Below are positions 16,300-25,847 of a stretch of 64,000 nucleotides of DNA, in pieces (the first letter of the stretch is position 1; each line of letters starts with the position of its first letter). The stretch is from positions 186,001 to 250,000 of the forward strand of contig JAEESE010000001.1 in assembly GCA_016286165.1 (NCBI GenBank). The letters run 5' to 3'. The DNA comes from Bacteroidaceae bacterium (GTDB lineage Bacteria; Bacteroidota; Bacteroidia; Bacteroidales; Bacteroidaceae). Both the position numbers and the translations under genes were made by a program. The notes under the pieces were generated by a model, which saw only the letters and a list, made by a program, of their open reading frames with translations, did not search any database and was not told where the DNA came from.

Positions 16300-18414
16300 A
16301 TGAACATCGTACCTTATACTAATCAGCTGAAGGACGAGTGGGACTCTTTCGTGCGACTCTCCAAGAACGGAACATTCCTGTTTGAACGCGGTTTCATGGA
16401 TTATCATTCCGACCGCTTCGACGACTGTTCGCTGATGATCTACGAAGACAACAGTCTGCTGGCGTTACTGCCAGCCAACTGGGATGAGGCATCGCGTACG
16501 GTGTACACGCATCAGGGACTTACCTACGGCGGTTTGGTGTACACGACCGATGCCACGGAGATGCAGGTGATACGCTGCCTTCAAGGGGCTCTGCTATGGT
16601 ATCTGGATTTCCTGAACGCAGCGAACTTCGTGTATAAACCTGTGCCTTACATTTACACCGATTCACCATCGCAGGAGGATCTGTATGCTTTGTTCAGGGC
16701 CGGGGCCAGACTGCATTCGCGCGGAGTGAGCAGCGTGGTGGATATCAACAACCCTTTGCGTATGCGTAAGCTACGTTTGCGTGGTGCCAAGAAGGCCATC
16801 GACAACGGCCTCTACATAGACAGGATGACCGACGGCGACTGGGCAACGCTGGAGGACTATTGGCGTTTGCTGACAGCTGTGCTTGAAGAACATCATCAGG
16901 TGAAGCCAGTACATACTGTAGAGGAGATGAAGTTGCTGATGACTCGTTTCCCGTTGAATATCAAGCTCTTTCTGGTACGTTGTGAACGTGAGATAGTGGC
17001 TGGATGCCTTGTCTTTATCACAAAGAGAGTGGCTCATATCCAGTATATCGCCTCGGGTGACAAGGGAAGGGAGAAGGGCGCCTTGGACTTGCTGTTCCGT
17101 CATCTCATCAACGAGCGTTTCAAGTCGATGGCTTATGTAGATTTCGGAATCTCAACAGAATTCGGCGGCCAGGTGCTGAACGAGGGCCTTATCTTCCAAA
17201 AGGAAGGTTTTGGCGGACGGGCAGTTTGCTACGACAGCTACGAGCTTGAGATTGACCGCTCGGTGGTGGAGCAGATGGCACCCCTGGATGAGGTGATAGA
17301 TCAGACTATAAAATTTCTCGACCTCAAGAAGATAAACGCAAGTTTTGAGCCGTTGCTGTCGGACGAGATAACGCGCGTGGTGCACAGCGGCTGGTATCTG
17401 CAGGGCAATGCCGTGAAGCGCTTCGAGACTGCCTTTGCCGAGTACATCGGTGTTCGACATTGCGTGCTCTGTGGTAATGGAATGGAGGCTCTAACCTTGA
17501 TTTTCAGGGCGCTGAAGCAGCTTCATCATTGGGATGACGATGCCGAGGTGATAGTGCCGGCAAATACGTTCATAGCTACTATTCTCGCTGTGAAAGAGGC
17601 TGGTTTGAAGCCCGTGCTGTGTGAGCCTTCGTTGTCAGACTACCTTATTGATGTTGATGCTTTGCCAGGGTGTGTGAGTGAACATACTGTTGCCGTGGTG
17701 CCCGTGCATTTGTATGGGCGTGTGTGCAGGATGACGGAGATAAACGCATTTGCCGAAGCTCATAACTTGCTTGTCGTGGAGGATGCAGCGCAGGCACATG
17801 GCGCCATGATGGGCGAGTTGAAGGCCGGTCATTTAGGCGTAGCTGCCGGCTTTAGTTTTTATCCTGCCAAGAATCTTGGTGCTCTGGGTGATTCCGGTTG
17901 TGTGACGACCGATGATGATGCACTTGCCAACTTAGTGCGTATGATGGGCAACTACGGCTCTTCGCAGAAATATCATCATGAGGTGCCTGGCATGAATTCG
18001 CGTACCGATGAGATTCAGGCTGCAGCACTATGGGTGAAGCTGCCGCGGCTGGATGCCGACAACGAACGTCGCCACTGGATAGCTGAAGCTTATGACGCAC
18101 ACATCGATAATCCGTTGATAACGAAACCGTTGCTCGGTGATGATAAGCGTGCTAACGTGTTCTATGTATATCCTATCCGCACAAGCTACCGTGAGCAGCT
18201 GATAAAATGGTTGCGTGAGCACCATATAGAAACGGTAATACATTATCCCGTGGCTCCGCACAAACAACCTGCCTTGCAAGAGTTCGCGGAGATGAAGCTG
18301 CCTGTGACGGAACAGATTCACAATGAGATACTTAGTCTGCCTATATCCCCGCTTCTGACGGAAAAGGAGGTGGCGCGTGTTATAGCCGCTGTGAACCAGT
18401 TTAATCCGAGTTGA
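16300..18414 (+). CDS. Fusion: N-terminal GNAT/FemAB-like acyltransferase + C-terminal DegT/DnrJ/EryC1 aminotransferase (FdtB-like)
   Basis: N-terminal ~330 aa acyltransferase-like; C-terminus has EVIVPANTFIATILAV, VVEDAAQAHGA, FSFYPAKNLGALGDSGCVTT (PLP Lys). Confidence 0.85.
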   Translation: MNIVPYTNQLKDEWDSFVRLSKNGTFLFERGFMDYHSDRFDDCSLMIYEDNSLLALLPANWDEASRTVYTHQGLTYGGLVYTTDATEMQVIRCLQGALLWYLDFLNAANFVYKPVPYIYTDSPSQEDLYALFRAGARLHSRGVSSVVDINNPLRMRKLRLRGAKKAIDNGLYIDRMTDGDWATLEDYWRLLTAVLEEHHQVKPVHTVEEMKLLMTRFPLNIKLFLVRCEREIVAGCLVFITKRVAHIQYIASGDKGREKGALDLLFRHLINERFKSMAYVDFGISTEFGGQVLNEGLIFQKEGFGGRAVCYDSYELEIDRSVVEQMAPLDEVIDQTIKFLDLKKINASFEPLLSDEITRVVHSGWYLQGNAVKRFETAFAEYIGVRHCVLCGNGMEALTLIFRALKQLHHWDDDAEVIVPANTFIATILAVKEAGLKPVLCEPSLSDYLIDVDALPGCVSEHTVAVVPVHLYGRVCRMTEINAFAEAHNLLVVEDAAQAHGAMMGELKAGHLGVAAGFSFYPAKNLGALGDSGCVTTDDDALANLVRMMGNYGSSQKYHHEVPGMNSRTDEIQAAALWVKLPRLDADNERRHWIAEAYDAHIDNPLITKPLLGDDKRANVFYVYPIRTSYREQLIKWLREHHIETVIHYPVAPHKQPALQEFAEMKLPVTEQIHNEILSLPISPLLTEKEVARVIAAVNQFNPS

Positions 18415-19366
18415 GAAATAGCTTAAGGAGGCGCAAACCGGGCTTCGTGTTTGCCAAAGTGGCAAAGGCGAGGTATTTACATCCGTAGGCTTTCTTGTAC
18501 GGCAGCGGATATAAGCCTTGTTGTGTGAGCCACAGACGTTCTTCGGCGGCTATAGTGTGCCAGGGAAGTTCGCGGCAAATCCTGATGATATAATCTACGG
18601 TGAGGAAGGTGCGTTTGCGCTGTAGTCCTCGCTTGTCGCGATTGTCGCTATTGTCGGCAATCATACGGCTTATCTCTTTGAGCATGAGGCGATGGTGCAG
18701 GCGCAGTTGTTCCTTGTGCCGGGCATCGTCTGTGTGGACGGTTGATGTCTGACGCTGGCAGTAAGCGTAAACGGTATAGTCTGTTTGCACCACTGACGCT
18801 GCAGCATGATGGAGCTTGACGGTAAAGGCACAATCCTCGAGGAAAACGTTTTCTGGAAACGTGATATTATTCTCTGTCGCCAATAGCCGACGGAAGAGGT
18901 AGCACACGGGCGAATCAGGCAGGTGGTGAAGACGCATGAATTCATCACCGCTGAAGGGATGGCTTATGTGGTCCGTAATGGCCGGGGTATTGTGGATGGT
19001 GATACCGCTTATAAGGAAACGGACGATATCACTATGGCTGCTGAGAGCGATGTCAAGGACGCGTGGCAAGGAGTGGGGTAGCAGGTAGTCGTCGGCATCG
19101 AGGAATAGTATGTATTCACCCTGTGCCTGCTGAAGACCGTAGTTGCGTGCTGCTCCCTGACGTGCATGCGGGCGACAATAGAGGCGTATGTTTGCGCGGT
19201 GGAACTCTTGCACTACAGCCATGGGTGGCGTGTCGGAACCATCGTCGACGACAATGATTTCCCACTCGAAACGGGTTTCGAGAAACTGATCTGCGGCACT
19301 CGCTATGGCTCGTTGGAGCATCGCCGGTTCGAGGTTGTAGTGCGGTATGATGATTGAAATGTCCAC
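18401..19366 (-). CDS. Glycosyltransferase family 2
   Basis: ISIIIPHYNLE...VVDDGSDTPP...LDADDYLLP. Confidence 0.9.
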   Translation of the reverse strand: MDISIIIPHYNLEPAMLQRAIASAADQFLETRFEWEIIVVDDGSDTPPMAVVQEFHRANIRLYCRPHARQGAARNYGLQQAQGEYILFLDADDYLLPHSLPRVLDIALSSHSDIVRFLISGITIHNTPAITDHISHPFSGDEFMRLHHLPDSPVCYLFRRLLATENNITFPENVFLEDCAFTVKLHHAAASVVQTDYTVYAYCQRQTSTVHTDDARHKEQLRLHHRLMLKEISRMIADNSDNRDKRGLQRKRTFLTVDYIIRICRELPWHTIAAEERLWLTQQGLYPLPYKKAYGCKYLAFATLANTKPGLRLLKLFLNSD

Positions 19367-19392
19367 AGTATGTATATGGTGGTTTTGACGCG

Positions 19393-20376
19393 TTAACGGA
19401 ATAGCCTTAAGTAGCGATTGACATTAAGGATGGCGAGCAACGTGGCTTTGGCTTTAGCTTTTGCTGATAACGTTAAAGTGCAGATATCTAATAATTTGGG
19501 CTTATGGTGCTCAATAATTACTTTAAGACCTTGGTAACGATTGCTATCCAAAGACAGGCGCTCGTGGCGGGATGCCCTGAGGCAGTCAATGAGCACATTT
19601 GATGCCGATATGGTGAAGAGGCACCAGTCGTGGTGGCTGATGTCGCTATGCTGCTCTGCCGCTGTGCCGATACGTTCGAGTGCCGAGACCTGTGAATCGA
19701 GGTCTTTCCATTTAGCTTGCACGGTGATTGATTCGTTGCGCCAACGGTATAGGTAATTGGCTGTGGGGTGTGCGAGGAAGGCTATGGCCTGGCAGTGGTT
19801 GAGCACATCGGTGATGATATGCAGATCCTCGAAGGTGACACCAACGGGGAAACGGACTTCCTTGAAGAGATGGCGGCGGTACACTTTCAACTGTGAATAG
19901 GCGCGCAGATAGCCCTGATGGTGAAACCATGCAGTAAAGACTTGGTCGCGCCCCTGCACGAGGTCTGTGGTGGTAGGTGCGTGACGCACGGCATCTGCTG
20001 TGTTGAAACGTGCCATCAATGGTAGTTCTACTAGGTCCAGGTCGGGACAGCTGTCGAACAGCGAGAGAGCTGCTTCGAAATAGTCGGGTGACACCAGGTC
20101 GTCGCTATCGACAAATGCGATGAACTGTCCGGTGGCAATGTCGAGGCCGGCGTTTCGCGCAGCGCTCAGTCCTTGGTTGGATTGATGAATAACCCTGATT
20201 CGATTGTCTTGCCCGGCATATTCATCGCATAGGGCAGGGCAATTGTCGGGTGAGCCGTCGTCGACCAATATCACTTCCAGGTTGGTGTATGTCTGCGATA
20301 ATACGCTGTCCACACATTCGTGCAGATAGTGTTCAACGCGATAGACGGGTATTATGACGGACAGCAGAGGCTTCAT
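19393..20376 (-). CDS. Glycosyltransferase family 2
   Basis: LSVIIPVYRVEHYLHECVDSVLSQTYTNLEVILVDDGSPD; FVDSDDLV. Confidence 0.92.
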   Translation of the reverse strand: MKPLLSVIIPVYRVEHYLHECVDSVLSQTYTNLEVILVDDGSPDNCPALCDEYAGQDNRIRVIHQSNQGLSAARNAGLDIATGQFIAFVDSDDLVSPDYFEAALSLFDSCPDLDLVELPLMARFNTADAVRHAPTTTDLVQGRDQVFTAWFHHQGYLRAYSQLKVYRRHLFKEVRFPVGVTFEDLHIITDVLNHCQAIAFLAHPTANYLYRWRNESITVQAKWKDLDSQVSALERIGTAAEQHSDISHHDWCLFTISASNVLIDCLRASRHERLSLDSNRYQGLKVIIEHHKPKLLDICTLTLSAKAKAKATLLAILNVNRYLRLFR

Positions 20377-20378
20377 AA

Positions 20379-21296
20379 TCAGGCTTTTCTAGATTTGTTT
20401 ATAGCAGAGCAAAACTGACGAAGGCGAAGTGAGGGCAGAGCCAGGAAGGCTCGTTGCAATGGTGAGAAGGTGATGCCTTGTGTCTGCATATCATGGAGCA
20501 ACGATTTGTAGAATGCGCTTTGCTTCCATGTTTTGCTCGGTTGTGCTACGGCTATGTCGAAGAGGTTTGTGATGCGATCAGACAACGTGTCGGCGATGTA
20601 TTGTTCGTGCAGTTGGCATGGTATGGCCTGCATACGCAACTTGTTGAACGCTTCAGCATATTCGGCAGTCCATTTGAATGATGCCGAGATGTGCTCTGCA
20701 CCTTTGTCGTAGACGTTGTCGTAGAGCACGTGGACAGGCTTTTGTGTGGCAAACACCATTCGCAGCCAGAAGATATAATCCTCGCCTACACGAATATCCG
20801 TAGGAAGGTCGAAGGCGTCGGCAGGTAAGGACGCTTTGCGGAACAGGCTTCCCCAGGGAACACCTATGCGTCCATCGCCGCGCACCGCCATATGGCGGAA
20901 GTCGTTGATGGGGATTTGTGTGCGATGCTCATGGCTGAGCGAAGTGCCATGGCCGAAAACGATGTCGGTATCGTCGGTGGCAGCAGCACTAAGCTTCGCG
21001 AGAGCTGATGAGGGCAGGCGGTCGTCAGCATCAACGAAAGCTATCCATTGTCCTATGGCTTCCTTGAGACCTTTCGCCCTGGCAGCTGCCGGACCTTGGT
21101 TTGTCTGGCGGAACAACCTTACCCGAGCATCACCCTCTGCGATGTCCTGACAAATGTTATGGCTGTTGTCCTGACTGCCATCGTCGACAATCACTATCTC
21201 GATGTCCGCAACTGTCTGCTGCAAAACGCTGTTGACACATGCCTTAATGGTGTCCTCAGCATTAAACATCGGTATGATTACGGATATATCAGTCAT
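20379..21296 (-). CDS. Glycosyltransferase family 2
   Basis: ISVIIPMFNAEDTIKACVNSVLQQT...VDDGSQDNS; FVDADDRLP. Confidence 0.92.
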   Translation of the reverse strand: MTDISVIIPMFNAEDTIKACVNSVLQQTVADIEIVIVDDGSQDNSHNICQDIAEGDARVRLFRQTNQGPAAARAKGLKEAIGQWIAFVDADDRLPSSALAKLSAAATDDTDIVFGHGTSLSHEHRTQIPINDFRHMAVRGDGRIGVPWGSLFRKASLPADAFDLPTDIRVGEDYIFWLRMVFATQKPVHVLYDNVYDKGAEHISASFKWTAEYAEAFNKLRMQAIPCQLHEQYIADTLSDRITNLFDIAVAQPSKTWKQSAFYKSLLHDMQTQGITFSPLQRAFLALPSLRLRQFCSAINKSRKA

Positions 21297-21319
21297 GACA
21301 GGTCGTTGTTATGCGGGGT

Positions 21320-22453
21320 TTAGAGGCTTGAATACAACTGGAGGTATTGCTTGGCAACGCTTATGTGGTCGTGGTGCAGGCGAACGTATTCTTTGCTGTC
21401 GCGCTGAAGTTGCAGGATGTTCTCCTTGCCCGAGAGCAGGCGTTCGGCTATCTGTGTATAGACGTCATCCTCGTAGGGCTGGACGTTGATAATAGGCCGC
21501 AAGCGGTGCTCGCCGATGAACTCGTACTGCTCCTCTTCGCCTCCTCCTACCACAATGAGCCCCTTGGCCATTGCCATGAGAGCATTCATAGCGGGCGTAT
21601 AGCTATATAGCTGGTCGAGCAGAACGTGGCTGTTGCTCATTAGATGCTGATACTCGGCATAAGGCACATTCTCTGCTTTTGTAATATCCATGACCTCATT
21701 GCCGAAATCGTGCTGCAAGCGTTGTAGTGCACGCAGCATGATGTCTGTTCCCTTGTACTCAGAGCGTGTTTTCTGGATTCCGATGAAGAAATGGATAGGG
21801 GAGCGACTATCGGATGTCAACGTGGAGGCCGGAGTCACGGTGCCAATGTCAATAGGCAATGGAATGAAATGTGTCTTGTCGGGGAAATGAGGGCGATAGC
21901 ACAGGTCGTATTCATACAATGCTGTGACAATGGCATCGGCATCATCGGCGATACGACGGTTCAGCACTCCCTTGGGGCCTTGCACCCATTCTGCGTTCCA
22001 TTGGGCGATGTCTTCGGAATGACGAAGTGTGGAGCCGATATTGAAATCGGAGTAACGGAACGTGGTGCAATCAGAACAGCCTTGAACCCAGTAGTAGTCC
22101 ATACCGAAAGCTCCCATCACCACACGATGGTTATGACGACGCAGGAAACGGTATAAAGGCCATAGGCGTTCGGCCTTCAGGTCGAGGAATACGGGATTGA
22201 TGAGTTGAACTATGTCGTAGCCCCTGAACTGCGGCCATGTAAGAGCTATGTTGCCGAGGAAGCGTATGCTGCCACCGAGACGTTTTATGCGCGATGAGCT
22301 GTCAAGGTTATGGCGCTGCAGATCGATGTCACGCGGGTAGCCCTTCCAATAATCGCCATTGGAAGCCACCGTGACCTCGTGACCCAGAGCGCGTAGGCCC
22401 TCGGCCAGCGTCCAGTGAACATTGCTGTATTCTCCTAATAGCAGGATTCGCAT
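21320..22453 (-). CDS. Glycosyltransferase (GT-B / group 1-like)
   Basis: MRILLLGEYSNVHWTLAEGLRALGHEVTVAS...; C-terminal ALMAMAKGLIVVGGGEEEQYEF. Confidence 0.75.
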   Translation of the reverse strand: MRILLLGEYSNVHWTLAEGLRALGHEVTVASNGDYWKGYPRDIDLQRHNLDSSSRIKRLGGSIRFLGNIALTWPQFRGYDIVQLINPVFLDLKAERLWPLYRFLRRHNHRVVMGAFGMDYYWVQGCSDCTTFRYSDFNIGSTLRHSEDIAQWNAEWVQGPKGVLNRRIADDADAIVTALYEYDLCYRPHFPDKTHFIPLPIDIGTVTPASTLTSDSRSPIHFFIGIQKTRSEYKGTDIMLRALQRLQHDFGNEVMDITKAENVPYAEYQHLMSNSHVLLDQLYSYTPAMNALMAMAKGLIVVGGGEEEQYEFIGEHRLRPIINVQPYEDDVYTQIAERLLSGKENILQLQRDSKEYVRLHHDHISVAKQYLQLYSSL

Positions 22454-22460
22454 TGCCGGC

Positions 22461-25400
22461 TTACTTGACCAGGACCTTTTTATTGTTGATAATGTAAATG
22501 CCTGGCTTCAATATGGTTTGAGGTATAGCTCTGCCCGTGAGGTCGAAGACCTTGTGGGCTACGTGGTTATCATTGTGTGGTGTTTGGGCCTCAATACATT
22601 CTATAGACGTGAGTTCCTCGGGAATGTCGGTCAGCGTAAGCATGAAGTGGTCGGCGCTCCACCAGGCAGTAGCCTCGGCACTCATCTCCAGCGAAATCGT
22701 CAGCGTCTCACCATGTTGCACCTGCACGGGTGAAGTAGTCACCCGCCGCCAGCCCTGATGGAACTCATCGTCGGCCGTTGATGTGGCGTTTTGGCCAGTG
22801 AAACTGGCTGTGCCACTGCTTGTGGCTGTCTTTGCCACAAGTTTCATGTTGGCTGTAGACTGTCCACGCAGTATGGCGCTGAAGGTGTAAGTGCCTTCGG
22901 GCAGACCGCTGATGTCCTGCGTCATTGATGATGTGAAAGCCCCGCTCTTCCATATATTCCAATAAGAGTTGGTGGCCAGCGTGTCGTAGGCCTCGGCATC
23001 TGTCTTGATATCGATATTCTTTGTCGTCCAGCCATACGATGACTTGCGGTTGCAGTCAGGGTTGACGATGAAACGAGTGGCATCGCGAGGTGTGGCTACT
23101 GGCTCGCTGCCAGCAGAGGGCATCAAGGCGTAGAGTTTGATGTCGGATGCCTTGGCATGCTGCTGTTGATCTATGGCGTCGAGCGAACTGATGCGGCGAA
23201 GCATGAAGTTGTCGGCTCCGGCCCAACGGGCATTCATGGTACCGAGGTTCTTCACACCTACGCGAAGCTTGCCACCTTCCACAACGATATTGTCAATAGT
23301 GATTGTCGGAGCCTGACTGATATCGGTAGCATCTGAAGCCAATGGGTAGTCCTCGGTGACTGGAGCAAAATAGAGCTGATTGGCAGTGAGGGCGTACAAA
23401 CCGACTGTGCCGTTGACTGTAGCTCCTGAGACGTTGTCGGTAGTGTTGAAGATGTTGGCTGTAAGTGCATAGACACCATCCTCGAGGTCTGTGATATCCT
23501 GGTAGTAATCAAAGTTGATGGCGGCGGCTGAGGCATCCCATACTTCGAAATATGTATCACCTGTCGCTTTCGTGTATCCGTTTGACGCATCGCGGTTGAG
23601 TGTCCAGCCTTCAACGCTATTCTTCGATGACGTCTCAACAGACGGATTCACTATATATCCGAAATCCTGAGCCGAACTATAGACTGTTTTGCCGAGCAGG
23701 GTAGTCACGGCAACGCGGAACCGGTCTGTTTCGAGGTCTATGCCCTGAGATTCTATATTCTTTATTTCTATGGTAGCATTGTCGAAGCGATATCGGTCTT
23801 CCACGCTATAGAACGTCTCCCATTCACCATCAGCTTTCATACGTTGGATGACAAGTGTCGCAGTCATGTCGGTGTTTGGGTTGTCGATAGTAAAGGTCAG
23901 TTTACCATCGGTGCCCTGATTCACCGAGAGAGACGGCTGCTTTGCCGAAGGGGCCCACCAGTTGGGCACTTTCTGCACGGCAGCATTATATGCAAACGTG
24001 GAATGAGAGTCGCGGTAAACCTGTCCTGCGGGTGTGAGGCTGCCATCGTCCCAGTTGATCATGGCGCGATACCAAGTGTCCCAGTTGTAGATAGCATAAC
24101 GTTCGACGAAGCTGCAGGTGTCGAGCATCTCTACGATGGACTGAATGTTCTTGCGAACCTCCTCGTATTGGTTGCTGTTGATATCGGCGGTCCATGATGC
24201 ACCGTAGTTCCACTCGGTAATCCATATGGGACGTTTGGTGCTGTCGTAGATGCTCTTCAAACGGTTGTACCAAGCAGATGCGCCGTTGGCTTCGTTGGGT
24301 CCCCAATAGGCGTGGAATGCAACGAAATCGCAGCGGTAGGCCATGTCATCAACGTGTCCGATATATTCTGTAAGCCAGCTGGCATCGGTAGGTGAGGGCG
24401 ACCCTATGCGAGCTCCCGACGGCAGGAAATCCGGCGTTTTGGTACAGGCAGTCCAAGCATTAATGGCTCCACCGCAGTCGCAGCTGTTGTGCTGTTCGCT
24501 GTGCTCGGGCTCATTCATACTAAGTGCGGCAGTGCTTGAATAGCCATTGACTGTTGACATCGAGGGCCAGTAGATATGCTGGCGTATAGGTATGTATTCC
24601 AAATCGGACGTAGAATGGCGGTCGGCACTCCATGTATAGAACCATGTGGCTCCTACCTTGCGGCACTCCGTTTCGTTGGCGCTCTGACCGGTTGTGCTGC
24701 ACCAACCTTTCTTCGATACGTACTGCCATTCTTTGACATACACCGAGCTGATACGGCGGTCGAGAGCTTGTGGTAGTTCGTTGATAATAATGTCTGAATG
24801 ATCGGCTACGTATACGCGGCTGTAGCCTCCGCCCTTGGTATCAGTTGCCAAAGTGGCCATATAGCCGCGGTGAAGGATAAAACTACGAACTGTGTTGTTC
24901 TTCTGAGCTAACGTAGTGTAGGAACCTACGTTCTCGTATGTGCGTGTGCCTTCGCAGTTCTGTTCGCTAAAGAGTTCCAACGGGTGTAAGGCAGTGGTGC
25001 GTACGCGTGTTGGAATTACTGCAGCTCCGTTGAGGTAGATAGCGACGCGACAGTTGGTGCCTTCAGCAGCCTTTGCCGTGCCTATGCGTATACGGCTGAG
25101 ATAGGTGCTTATTACCTCGCTAGGTTTCACGTTGTCAAAGATGAGCCATGTTTGCAGACTGCTCAGAGTCACTGTGGCATTACTGGCAATAGCCTGTTTA
25201 GATGCCGCGATATGAATATCCACGTCCTCGTCGCTCTCAACCTTGGCATCGTAGACCTGGTAATAGTCTATCTCCTGCCGGCCTATCTCATTAATATATT
25301 TCTCGCCCGCGTACGCGCGACGTGAGGCTGTAAGGTCGCCCACAGCAGGAATTACCGAGAACTCGGCATGCGAACCACGATTCTTGTCGTAGTAGGGGGT

Positions 25401-25838
25401 CACATAGTCAGAACCACTATGACCACCGTCAACGCCGACTCTGCGGTTGGTGTTCTTCTTGTTTACGATGCCCACCTTCAGGCCCTCGGCAATGCGCCAC
25501 TTAAATCTGGTGTCGTTTGATTTTGAAGACGCGAACACCACGCTCCAACTGTTCTCGGAGCTTGCGGCCAGATAACGTCCGCTGCTCTTTTGGCGCAGTA
25601 GCATATAGCCTGTCTCGTCAGATGCCTCGGCAACAAACAAGTAGCTCTCTTCTGCATTTGTCTTGTAGGCGGACAATGCAGGGGTTTTGCCGTCGGCTGT
25701 CTCGCCTAACAGTTTATCGTAAATGTTCAACCATATGAAATACTCTTGACCATCGGTCAGTGCTGCGGCACACACTCTCGTAGTTTTAGAAAGTGATAAC
25801 ACCAAAGCAAGCAAAACAAAAAATCTAAAGGTTTTCAT
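22461..25838 (-). CDS. Secreted GH128-like (Asl1 type) glycoside hydrolase with C-terminal sorting-like domain
   Basis: Catalytic-like PIWITEWNYGASW; accessory beta domains; C-terminus VFDLTGRAIPQTILKPGIYIINNKKVLVK. Confidence 0.7.
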   Translation of the reverse strand: MKTFRFFVLLALVLSLSKTTRVCAAALTDGQEYFIWLNIYDKLLGETADGKTPALSAYKTNAEESYLFVAEASDETGYMLLRQKSSGRYLAASSENSWSVVFASSKSNDTRFKWRIAEGLKVGIVNKKNTNRRVGVDGGHSGSDYVTPYYDKNRGSHAEFSVIPAVGDLTASRRAYAGEKYINEIGRQEIDYYQVYDAKVESDEDVDIHIAASKQAIASNATVTLSSLQTWLIFDNVKPSEVISTYLSRIRIGTAKAAEGTNCRVAIYLNGAAVIPTRVRTTALHPLELFSEQNCEGTRTYENVGSYTTLAQKNNTVRSFILHRGYMATLATDTKGGGYSRVYVADHSDIIINELPQALDRRISSVYVKEWQYVSKKGWCSTTGQSANETECRKVGATWFYTWSADRHSTSDLEYIPIRQHIYWPSMSTVNGYSSTAALSMNEPEHSEQHNSCDCGGAINAWTACTKTPDFLPSGARIGSPSPTDASWLTEYIGHVDDMAYRCDFVAFHAYWGPNEANGASAWYNRLKSIYDSTKRPIWITEWNYGASWTADINSNQYEEVRKNIQSIVEMLDTCSFVERYAIYNWDTWYRAMINWDDGSLTPAGQVYRDSHSTFAYNAAVQKVPNWWAPSAKQPSLSVNQGTDGKLTFTIDNPNTDMTATLVIQRMKADGEWETFYSVEDRYRFDNATIEIKNIESQGIDLETDRFRVAVTTLLGKTVYSSAQDFGYIVNPSVETSSKNSVEGWTLNRDASNGYTKATGDTYFEVWDASAAAINFDYYQDITDLEDGVYALTANIFNTTDNVSGATVNGTVGLYALTANQLYFAPVTEDYPLASDATDISQAPTITIDNIVVEGGKLRVGVKNLGTMNARWAGADNFMLRRISSLDAIDQQQHAKASDIKLYALMPSAGSEPVATPRDATRFIVNPDCNRKSSYGWTTKNIDIKTDAEAYDTLATNSYWNIWKSGAFTSSMTQDISGLPEGTYTFSAILRGQSTANMKLVAKTATSSGTASFTGQNATSTADDEFHQGWRRVTTSPVQVQHGETLTISLEMSAEATAWWSADHFMLTLTDIPEELTSIECIEAQTPHNDNHVAHKVFDLTGRAIPQTILKPGIYIINNKKVLVK

Positions 25839-25847
25839 ATTATTTTT

